Part shown: positions 7,749 through 16,216 of the stretch, piece by piece
Layout: each line of letters starts with the position of its first letter
Numbering within the stretch: position 1 is the first letter of the stretch
Origin: Pedobacter gandavensis
GTDB lineage: Bacteria; Bacteroidota; Bacteroidia; Sphingobacteriales; Sphingobacteriaceae
Length of the DNA: 64,000 nucleotides
Direction of reading: 5' to 3'
Assembly: GCF_014172405.1 (NCBI RefSeq)
Contig: NZ_WNXC01000001.1
Coordinates: 682,001 to 746,000, forward strand
Translations under genes and position numbers: made by a program
The notes under the pieces: model-generated
What the model was told of the DNA's origin: nothing
What the model saw: only the letters and a program-made list of their open reading frames with translations
Database searches by the model: none

Positions 7749-10135
7749 TCTTTTTCCTTACTGAGGATGGTGAATGATTGAACCAGTCTTTCACCATCTT
7801 CATCTACCAAGGTGAGGGTATGCCTTCCAGGCGTCGGACTCAAGGCCAACTGGTGAAAGTTTTTGGTGGTTGCCACATACGCTTCATCAATATGCCAATA
7901 GATTTTTGCGTTAGTATTGCGGTGTGAGACATTAAAAACCACCTTTCCTCTGGCACCATCCAATTCCAATGGAATATAAATCTGGGCATTCGGCTTTGGA
8001 TAAATCATTTCCATCACAAAATTATTCCCTGGATCTGTACAACCGGGCATGAATGCCGGTAATAGCTTGTAATCGCTGTTTTTGATCTTATAATAATATT
8101 CCATGGCAGGAGGAAGTACAAACCAAGGTTGATGAACCATCATGGTTGTCGATTCACAATCATCAGTAACCCGATAAGTGGCTGTTCTATCCAGATGAAT
8201 CAATCTGTGATAAGGACAGATACCTGTTTTTTCGGCAGAAGGTGGTACCAATTCTTCTACAATGTCCTTACAATATTCACCCGCTTTATAACCACTTTGT
8301 TTACACACACGCATCGTTTTAAGGTGATGTTTTGGCGTCTTAAACCATTTTCCATTTGGGAGTTCTCTGAAAATGTCAAACAGCACTGGTGCAGCGACAT
8401 CGACGCCTGTTAAACCAGGTCTGCCTTCGCCATCCGCATTGCCCACCCAGACACAGACCACAAATTCTGGCGTTAATCCAACCGCCCAGGCATCTCTGGA
8501 ACCCACACTGGTACCTGTTTTCCAAGCCACCCTTTGGGAAGAGGAAAACTGTTCCCAAAGTCCTTCTTCACCAGGCCTCATCAGCTCTTCCATGGCATTA
8601 AAAGTATTCCAGATGGAAGCATAGTCCAATATTCCGTTAATCTGAGCATCTTCCTGCGCCAAACTCGGTTTTGCTGACTGTTGAATATAAACGGGGGCAT
8701 CGTAATCATGTGGATTATAACGTCCCTGGTAATCATTGAAATGGTTCAAAGTACGGGCCATGCCCATATAAGTTTTAGCCAGATCCCACATCGTAACCTC
8801 ACTACCACCAAGGATGATCGACAATCCATAATGATCTGCAGCTTTGTTTAAAGTGTTTATGCCGAGCTTTTTTAGCTGATCATAAAAGCGCTGGTACTTA
8901 TAGTTTTGCAGCATCTTAACTGCAGGAATATTTAAGGAACGACTTAAGGCACGATCTGCTGGAATTGCACCGTCATAACCCAGGTCATAATTCTGTGGCG
9001 AATACCCATTGATCTGTGTAGGGATATCGGGAATTAGGGTGCGTGGCAAGATAAAACCATCGTTTAACATACTGGCGTATAACAAAGGTTTTAGCGTGCT
9101 CCCCGGACTTCTAGCCGCTTTAATCATGTCCACATGACTTTGTAATTCTTTGTTTTCAGGCTGGTATATATTGCCCACATAACTTTGCACGGTGCCTGTT
9201 TTTACGTTCAGTACCAATGCTGCAATGTTATTGATGTCGTTGGCACGATACCTATTCTGATAACGCTTCAATAGGTTGCTTACCTTCAATTGTAAATTGT
9301 AATCGAGGGTAGAGGTGATTCTGGTTTCCGGGATTTCCAATTGTCCACGCTCAGTTTTAAAGCGTTGTAACAGGTGCGGTGCGTTTTGTGGCAATGGTAA
9401 TGGCCTTCCAGGAATCGGCTCCAATTTAGAAAGATTAGCAGTTTCCTGATCAATGATTTTTAAGGCCGCCATTTTATCTAAAAGGTCGTTTCTCTTCTTG
9501 ATCAACTTCTGCGAATTTTTCCCTGGGTGAACCAAGGAAGGGCTATTCGGAAGTACTGCAAGCGTCGCCATTTCCCCCCAGGATAAACTTTCCGGGCTCC
9601 GGGAAAAGTAGCGCCAGGAAGCAGCATCCAATCCAACTACATTACTTCCAAAAGGAGCATTGCCGGCATAGAGCCTCAAAATTTCAGTTTTAGAATTGGT
9701 GATTTCCAGACGAATAGCCATGAGAACCTCAATTAACTTTTGTCCTACCGTTCTGCTTTCCTTTCGGGATAAACGGATCACCTGCATGCTTAAAGTACTG
9801 CCACCACTGACTACTGCTTTGGCTTTGAAATTCTGTTGCATGGCTCTGGCCATCGCCAAAACATCAACTCCGGGATGTTGGTAAAACCGCTGGTCTTCAA
9901 AAGCAACAATACATTGTTTAAACTTTTCAGGAATAGTGTCCGCAAGTGGGAATCTCCATTGGCCATCTTTTGCAATAGCTGCACTCAATAACTCCCCATT
10001 TGAAGCATCCAGCACATACGAAGTGGGGCTTAAAAATAGCTTTGAGGGTAAAAGGAACCAAAACCACAACAGCAAGAGCAGACAAAGCAGGTCACTGTAA
10101 AGTAGTTTTGGTTCCGCATATATTTTTTTAAACAT
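7745..10135 (-). CDS. pbpC: penicillin-binding protein 1C (bifunctional class A PBP)
   Basis: A 796-residue inner-membrane peptidoglycan synthase facing the periplasm. After a short cytosolic start comes one membrane helix (about 14-37). The GT51 glycosyltransferase domain has its catalytic glutamate in AFEDQRFYQHPG (E80) and GGSTLSMQ (111-118). The transpeptidase domain has S346 in the SxxK motif STLK, SLN (400-402) and KTGTS (539-543). The C-terminal 170 residues, with CKQSGY, CKD and CPYH, form the region specific to PBP1C. The start ATG lies one base after the alpha-2-macroglobulin stop codon, the well-known A2M-PBP1C coupling in which the protease trap guards and PBP1C repairs damaged wall. 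Confidence 0.95.
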   Translation of the reverse strand: MFKKIYAEPKLLYSDLLCLLLLLWFWFLLPSKLFLSPTSYVLDASNGELLSAAIAKDGQWRFPLADTIPEKFKQCIVAFEDQRFYQHPGVDVLAMARAMQQNFKAKAVVSGGSTLSMQVIRLSRKESRTVGQKLIEVLMAIRLEITNSKTEILRLYAGNAPFGSNVVGLDAASWRYFSRSPESLSWGEMATLAVLPNSPSLVHPGKNSQKLIKKRNDLLDKMAALKIIDQETANLSKLEPIPGRPLPLPQNAPHLLQRFKTERGQLEIPETRITSTLDYNLQLKVSNLLKRYQNRYRANDINNIAALVLNVKTGTVQSYVGNIYQPENKELQSHVDMIKAARSPGSTLKPLLYASMLNDGFILPRTLIPDIPTQINGYSPQNYDLGYDGAIPADRALSRSLNIPAVKMLQNYKYQRFYDQLKKLGINTLNKAADHYGLSIILGGSEVTMWDLAKTYMGMARTLNHFNDYQGRYNPHDYDAPVYIQQSAKPSLAQEDAQINGILDYASIWNTFNAMEELMRPGEEGLWEQFSSSQRVAWKTGTSVGSRDAWAVGLTPEFVVCVWVGNADGEGRPGLTGVDVAAPVLFDIFRELPNGKWFKTPKHHLKTMRVCKQSGYKAGEYCKDIVEELVPPSAEKTGICPYHRLIHLDRTATYRVTDDCESTTMMVHQPWFVLPPAMEYYYKIKNSDYKLLPAFMPGCTDPGNNFVMEMIYPKPNAQIYIPLELDGARGKVVFNVSHRNTNAKIYWHIDEAYVATTKNFHQLALSPTPGRHTLTLVDEDGERLVQSFTILSKEKD

Positions 10136-10136
10136 T

Positions 10137-13100
10137 TTATTTAATTACCTGTACCCATTTTCCGGGTGTTGTGGCGCTAATGTTATTGTTGTACATGGCC
10201 TCACATTGTACCGCTGATAAATAATAGCGACCAATATAAGCCGCGTTGAGCAACACCTTGTAGGTCACCGTTTCGTTTTCTCTCAGATTGAAATAAGTAA
10301 AGACACGGTCGTCTCTGATGTCCCTGTAAATGTAAGGAGAGGAGGCGATCGCACTTTCCGTATCACTGATTCTGGTATTGATGATTTCCCATCCCGAAGG
10401 GAAGATCTGCGTCAATGCCATTTGTTCATAATAGCCCATTTTTCCTGGGTTCTTAATCGTCACCTCTGCATAAAAATCTGTGCTTTGCTTTAATAGCGAA
10501 GGATCAATCTGCTTGCCGTTTAATGTTTTATAACTGATACTCATATCCAATGCTTCCGGGTTGTTAGGCAAGAAGGTATTCTGACCGGCTGCAGGTTGTC
10601 CTTGCAAGATTAAACGGGCAAACAACACGCGATTACCAGTATTGGTTATGGCTATTGATGGACTCCTAAAGTTCAAAGGAATGCTGTTCAAGAAGTCTTT
10701 TGAATCCTTGCTGGCTTTCTTACCATCAATGGTATAACTGTATTTCAAATTATTGGCAGTAGTATTGGCGCCACAGAATTTGGCAATTGCCAATAAGCTG
10801 TAAGCAGTTGTTTGTGTGCTGTACCATTCATTGGTTCCCAATTTTGAAGCTACTGGTTGCAATAATTTAGCAGCATCCGCTTTACGGCCTAATAGCGTTA
10901 GCGTCTCTAGAATCATGGCCTCATCTCTTAAATCAGAACCATAAGTGCCGCCCAATTGCTGATAAGGCTGCACTTCAATAGACAAACCTTTGATCAAGCC
11001 GTTTGCCGCATCCGCTTGTCCGGCGAGCTTATAAGCCGCTGCAAGACGCCATTTTGCTGCCACAGACAAATACTGGAATGCTTTTAATCTATTCATTGCC
11101 GCCATTTCGGGTTTTTTAGCTAATCCAAGGACATATAAGCGGTAAGCCTGAGTAAGATCAGCTCCGTAGAAATTGCTGCTGTTAGGCGCCCAATTTGAAG
11201 CTTTCCCTTTCAGGTAGCGTAAAAGTTCGTCTAAGATACCCACCGGCAAGCTATATCCCGCATTTTGTGCTTCGATCAGGAAGTGTCCGGCATAAATACT
11301 TCCCCATTCATCAGCAGTGCTTGCGCCAGGCCAATAACCTAATCCACCATCTCCAGTCTGGAAAGTGCGTAATTTATTGATGCCGGCTTTGATGTTTCTT
11401 TCTGTAGTTGTTTTTTCTTGCTCCGAAAGTGGGGTCAATTTATTCAGGAACAACTGTGGAAATACGCCTGACGTGGTTTGTTCTACACAACCATGCGGGT
11501 ATTGCATTAAATAGCCCAGGCGTTTTTTAAGGTCAATGGGAGGGATGGCTGATAATTCCAGACTTCCGGAGTTGCTTCCTGCCATACCTATTGGCGCATA
11601 ATTCATTCCCCAGTTTTTGCCTGGTTCTATAATGGCAGAAACGACATTACTGAGGTAAGGGTTCGGATTCCGAATATCCAGTTCCACATCATAGGCAATT
11701 TTCTCGCTGCCACTTTGAGCGATCAGCTTCACTTTGGCAATACCAGTGATTTCAGGAACTTTAATCTCAAAATAAGCCATTTGTTCCCCTGGCTGTTTAA
11801 ACAGGAGTTGTTGTGTTTTACTACCAATTACCTCCAAATTGCTTGCCTGTAATTGCAGCGTTACGTTTTTCAGATTTTTCTCTGTCGCAAATACGGTTGC
11901 CGGCAGGGTGAACGTTTCCCCTGGTCCGATTACCCGGGGTAGCGTTGCCAATAACATCAATGGCTTTTTCACCTGTACGCTTTTTTCGGCATTGCCATAA
12001 GCGCCGTCCTGACCTGCAATAACCATGGCTCTTACTGCCCCAATATACTGGGGTAGTTTGAATTTATGGGTATTGCTGCCTCCTTTTGCTAAACTGTATG
12101 GGCCCATGTATTTTACAACCGGTATAAATCGGTTTGCTTTAGCAGGGTTTAAATTTTTGTTGATACTGCCGTCACCACCAATGCTTAAGATCCTTTGAAG
12201 ATCGCCGCCCCATGCTCCCAAAACATAATCAAAAAGGTCAAATGTTTTCACCCCTAATCCTTCCCTAGCGTAGAAAACGGCATGAGGATCTGGTGTTTTA
12301 AATCGAGTTAGGTCTAGTAAACCTTCATCTACAATGGCAATGGTATAAGTCATTGCTTTTCCATTTTGTTCAGTAATGTTGATGGTGCTTTCTGTTTCAG
12401 GTTTCAATTTATCCGCCATTTTGATCAATGGCTTAAGGATGGTTTCCGGATCTTCAATCAACAAAGGAATCACACCATACATCCGAATTGGCAAATCATT
12501 TACCGTTTGTGCATGTGGTTGTAAAAGCGTGATGTTGGCAAACACATTTGGTGTCATGCTTTTCTCTGCCTTGAATTTAAATTGCGTTTGACCCGCTTTA
12601 GTGTCAGTCCAGAAGGTTTTTAACACCCTGCTGCCATTTTCTATTGAGATCAAAGCTTTGCCGTCTTTGCCGGAAGGTATCGTCAATACGATTTCTTCAC
12701 CGACCTTAAATTTGGTCTTATTGGCTGTAAAGGACAGCATAGCAGCTTCCGTAGGGTTTTCACCTTGTTCGCGTTGTGCCCATCCTGGCCAGTCAATATA
12801 GACCGATTTTCCGGTTACGTGACCGCTACTGCGATCTCTGACTAAGATGAGGTAACGACCCCATTCTGGTTCATCAATGCGGAGGTTCCAGCTTCCTTTG
12901 CCATTATTCAGGTCTACGGTTTCTTTGGTAACCAGCTTATTATAGGAGTTCTGCGTGAAATTGGCATAGGCATCTTCTTCCTCACGTTCCCACCACCAGC
13001 GCCATTGTACTTTATAAAGCTCTACATCCACTTCTTTACTACCTGCCATAAGTTTTCCGTCTCTGTTTAGATTGACGATATCAACCTTATGGTCTTTACC

Positions 13101-15698
13101 AGTAAGCAACATGCCCGTTAAACGGTCGCCTTCCGGGGTTTTAATACCGTAATAATTAGAATAAACATGGTAAGGGATACTAAAATTATCGATACTGAAA
13201 TTGCCACCAGCTTCGAACACTTTGATCGCGAAATTGGCCTTTAACATGCCTGGTGCAGTATTGTTCTCGCTGATGTTGGTGTTCACCGTAGCCGTTCCAT
13301 TCTCGTTCAAGGTGCCTTCAAAAATTGTTTTCAGTTGGGATTGGAAAACAATCGTCGGGTTGTCGAAGCTATAAGCCTCATATCCTTTAAAGGTAGTTTT
13401 CATGGTATTCAGGCTCACATCAACTTTCGCTTTCAGGTGTTTTCCTGGAGCTCCAAATAACCAATTGGCCGATAAGGTTGCCGTTGAAGGGCCACCAGAG
13501 CCTAAATATGGACGATTCCCATAATCGAAACCTATTTTTAATCGGTTAGGCATGACCGTTTCAATTTTTAGTGTTTTAGAGAATACAGCACCACCAGCTT
13601 TTACTTTAGCCAACCAGTTTCCGGTTGGTGCAGTGCTTTCCGTGGCCGTTCTAAAAGCGTAAAACCCGTTTAACGGCTTGCCATTTACTTGTCGCTTCAC
13701 CAATTGTCCTTTTGGGTTATACAATTCAAAAGTAACTGGATAAGCACCAGGTAGTTTTTTCAATTTATCTTCTAATATGAAAGATAAAAACAAGGAATCA
13801 CCGGGACGCCAAACACCACGTTCTCCATAAATGAATCCTTTTAAACCATGTTGTACCACATCACCAGCCACATCAAATCTACTCAATGGAAGCGCGTTCT
13901 CATCGTTAACCTTCAGATAACCGCGTTCATCACCCAATTTAGCCACTAGTAAAAATGGCTTTCTTTTTAAGTTGATACTGACCATACCATCACCATCTGT
14001 TTTTACGGTTTCGATGATTTGACGTTGGTAATCCTGTAATTCTATGAATACGCCACTCATAGGCTTTGCAGTCAGCAGATCTGTAGCGATGATCAACATA
14101 CTGCCGTCATTGCCATTTTTTGCAATCAGCCCAATATTAGAAGCGATCAGGTTGCGACTAGCGAATCTTTCAGACCTGTAATAGGATGGGGTACAAGGGT
14201 TATCTCGATCTTCCCAGCGGTAACCACTTGGGTAATAATTATCATACCTTAGCCAGAAATCATCAAATTCATCGAGATTATTTCTACCGTAATTCTCATT
14301 TTCATCTTCATTTCCATTGCCTTCTTTTGAAGTATCTTCTGCGCATTTGAAAAGGTTATAGGCAGCTCTAAAACCAATCGTTACCCGATACATGGCACCT
14401 GGTTCAGTGCGAATGATCTTATCCAAATCCAAGGTGAATCTGTTTTTTTTATGCAGATTAAGCGATTTATCCTCATCCAGGCGAACAGTTTTTTGAACAA
14501 TCGGCCTACCTACGCGACGAAGTTCCTGATTTCCATCAAATCCATTTGTTTGAAAAAACTGAGGGATGTTATTTTCATAGATCTTGATGATGGTAACATC
14601 TACAGCTTTTAAATTTACTGCATCAAAAGGCAATACCAATTTTCCTGAATTTGGAATAATAGTACCTTTTCCGGAAATTTCTACGGATGGAAGTTTGTTT
14701 TCAAAAACAATGTTAGCAGTTTTTCCTGCCGTTAATGTGGTATTGTTGATGTTTTCAATACCTTCATTTACCGTAAATCCGTAATTGCCTTCCAGTTTAT
14801 CTGGACTATACACTTTCACCTGACTGGCATCAATGGTAAACCTGAGGTTCGACAATTGCGAGAGCGTGATCAGTCCATTCAGATCCTGACCAACATTGAC
14901 CGGTTCAGAAAATTGCACCAAGGCAAAATCTTCCATATCCTGAACCGCTTTCATGTTCAAAATTTTAAAAATTCCTTTTGCCGGGACGGAAAGAATTTCC
15001 TGACCAATTATTCCGGCGTTAATGGGATCGCCATTCCAATCCAAGCTCAACCGCGTATCGGACTTTGCTTTAGGAATGCTATCTATTGTAAACTTAGAGG
15101 TGTTTTGTGCAGGAAAGTGTTGCCATTTTACTTTTAAAGCACCAGGGAAATCAACTTTTAAACATTGTTCAATCAGTTTTGGGTCTTCCTGATCTGCAGT
15201 GCTGAATTCCCCATTTAACTTCATGTAGTCCAGCGAAGTGTTGTTTTGAGAAACTAGACCTTCTTGCGTCAGACTCAATCCTGGATTGATCACTTTAAAG
15301 TCGAAATCAAAATCTTCCAGCCCTTTTTCTGTTTGAGCGACTTCATCCAGGTGAAAAGTAACGTCGTAGGTTTCTCCGGATTTCAGTGGTTCATCCGGAC
15401 GAAATTCTAAAGTTTGTGAATCAATCCAATATGTTTTTCCTTTAATGGAAGGGGAGCTGCTAAATAAATCTCTTTTGTCAGGAACGCCAATATCGCCCAT
15501 AGTTTTCACCTGACTGGCCAATCTGATCGTAATGTTGCTTTTTTTGGAGATGGTACCGGAAGTGTAGGCGTCTATGTATTTTGCATAGGCCTGTTTGTCT
15601 TCATGAGTATGCTTCTTCTTTAAGAGAAAAAAGGTAGCAAGGCCGATAATGACGAGCAAAGCTCCGCCAATAAAAAATCCTTTTTGTGTAATTTTCAT
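10137..15698 (-). CDS. bacterial alpha-2-macroglobulin family protein
   Basis: A giant 1853-residue periplasmic protease-trap protein. It starts with a short basic stretch and one membrane helix (about 8-26: FFIGGALLVIIGLATFFLL), with no lipobox cysteine, so it is a membrane-anchored version rather than a lipoprotein like E. coli YfhM. Bacterial A2M order is visible: N-terminal MG-type strand-rich domains, a bait region in the middle, and the thioester motif GCVEQ near residue 1400 followed by a helical thioester domain and the C-terminal receptor-like domain. The thioester can covalently trap a protease after bait cleavage. It is directly followed by pbpC (one-base gap) and preceded by a small unknown gene, probably in one operon. 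Confidence 0.93.
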   Translation of the reverse strand: MKITQKGFFIGGALLVIIGLATFFLLKKKHTHEDKQAYAKYIDAYTSGTISKKSNITIRLASQVKTMGDIGVPDKRDLFSSSPSIKGKTYWIDSQTLEFRPDEPLKSGETYDVTFHLDEVAQTEKGLEDFDFDFKVINPGLSLTQEGLVSQNNTSLDYMKLNGEFSTADQEDPKLIEQCLKVDFPGALKVKWQHFPAQNTSKFTIDSIPKAKSDTRLSLDWNGDPINAGIIGQEILSVPAKGIFKILNMKAVQDMEDFALVQFSEPVNVGQDLNGLITLSQLSNLRFTIDASQVKVYSPDKLEGNYGFTVNEGIENINNTTLTAGKTANIVFENKLPSVEISGKGTIIPNSGKLVLPFDAVNLKAVDVTIIKIYENNIPQFFQTNGFDGNQELRRVGRPIVQKTVRLDEDKSLNLHKKNRFTLDLDKIIRTEPGAMYRVTIGFRAAYNLFKCAEDTSKEGNGNEDENENYGRNNLDEFDDFWLRYDNYYPSGYRWEDRDNPCTPSYYRSERFASRNLIASNIGLIAKNGNDGSMLIIATDLLTAKPMSGVFIELQDYQRQIIETVKTDGDGMVSINLKRKPFLLVAKLGDERGYLKVNDENALPLSRFDVAGDVVQHGLKGFIYGERGVWRPGDSLFLSFILEDKLKKLPGAYPVTFELYNPKGQLVKRQVNGKPLNGFYAFRTATESTAPTGNWLAKVKAGGAVFSKTLKIETVMPNRLKIGFDYGNRPYLGSGGPSTATLSANWLFGAPGKHLKAKVDVSLNTMKTTFKGYEAYSFDNPTIVFQSQLKTIFEGTLNENGTATVNTNISENNTAPGMLKANFAIKVFEAGGNFSIDNFSIPYHVYSNYYGIKTPEGDRLTGMLLTGKDHKVDIVNLNRDGKLMAGSKEVDVELYKVQWRWWWEREEEDAYANFTQNSYNKLVTKETVDLNNGKGSWNLRIDEPEWGRYLILVRDRSSGHVTGKSVYIDWPGWAQREQGENPTEAAMLSFTANKTKFKVGEEIVLTIPSGKDGKALISIENGSRVLKTFWTDTKAGQTQFKFKAEKSMTPNVFANITLLQPHAQTVNDLPIRMYGVIPLLIEDPETILKPLIKMADKLKPETESTINITEQNGKAMTYTIAIVDEGLLDLTRFKTPDPHAVFYAREGLGVKTFDLFDYVLGAWGGDLQRILSIGGDGSINKNLNPAKANRFIPVVKYMGPYSLAKGGSNTHKFKLPQYIGAVRAMVIAGQDGAYGNAEKSVQVKKPLMLLATLPRVIGPGETFTLPATVFATEKNLKNVTLQLQASNLEVIGSKTQQLLFKQPGEQMAYFEIKVPEITGIAKVKLIAQSGSEKIAYDVELDIRNPNPYLSNVVSAIIEPGKNWGMNYAPIGMAGSNSGSLELSAIPPIDLKKRLGYLMQYPHGCVEQTTSGVFPQLFLNKLTPLSEQEKTTTERNIKAGINKLRTFQTGDGGLGYWPGASTADEWGSIYAGHFLIEAQNAGYSLPVGILDELLRYLKGKASNWAPNSSNFYGADLTQAYRLYVLGLAKKPEMAAMNRLKAFQYLSVAAKWRLAAAYKLAGQADAANGLIKGLSIEVQPYQQLGGTYGSDLRDEAMILETLTLLGRKADAAKLLQPVASKLGTNEWYSTQTTAYSLLAIAKFCGANTTANNLKYSYTIDGKKASKDSKDFLNSIPLNFRSPSIAITNTGNRVLFARLILQGQPAAGQNTFLPNNPEALDMSISYKTLNGKQIDPSLLKQSTDFYAEVTIKNPGKMGYYEQMALTQIFPSGWEIINTRISDTESAIASSPYIYRDIRDDRVFTYFNLRENETVTYKVLLNAAYIGRYYLSAVQCEAMYNNNISATTPGKWVQVIK

Positions 15699-15782
15699 GT
15701 AATCTGTTCTTGTAGGTAGAAATAGACATGAAAATTAACAAAAAGGATTGGTTTCGGAAACTAAACCGAAATTAAACCAAAA

Positions 15783-16187
15783 TTATTTTATCATCACTCC
15801 TGGCTTGTTAACCAGGGGAATTCGAATTAGGTTCTCATCAACGATACTTTCTGGTAGAAAAATAAATTTCTTATCATAGATGACGTCATTGATATAATAG
15901 CTCAGCCAATATTCATTGGTTAGGCCTAGTACTTCAGGAGCAATAGCTTCCACACCAGCAAAAGATTGCGGCATTATATTTCCTAAAGAGTGACGTAAAA
16001 CAGAAGTTTGTACTTTTCTGCCGTCTTTTTCTCCGTAACCTTTTGAACTGATCATTACATTTTCCAATACCTCATTTTTTAGGTTGATCAGGTATACAGT
16101 CCAGTTTTTAAACTCTGGACTTTCGCTGGTCAATACCACTGCAATGGCAATATCTTCTACTATATTTTCAGGGAGATCTTTTTTCAT
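15783..16187 (-). CDS. conserved small protein of unknown function between topA and A2M
   Basis: A 134-residue acidic, soluble protein without signal peptide. I do not recognise a named domain. The N-terminal half has a strand-like pattern (IAIAVVLTSE, WTVYLINLKNEVLENVMISS) followed by GYGEKDGRKVQTSVLRHSLG, and the C-terminus reads IPLVNKPGVMIK. The ATG is 29 bases after the topA stop and its own stop is 84 bases before the A2M start, so it probably belongs to the topA transcript. Nothing in the sequence ties it functionally to either neighbour. Confidence 0.78.
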   Translation of the reverse strand: MKKDLPENIVEDIAIAVVLTSESPEFKNWTVYLINLKNEVLENVMISSKGYGEKDGRKVQTSVLRHSLGNIMPQSFAGVEAIAPEVLGLTNEYWLSYYINDVIYDKKFIFLPESIVDENLIRIPLVNKPGVMIK

Positions 16188-16216
16188 AATTGCGCTCCGT
16201 AGGGGCTACCTACTAA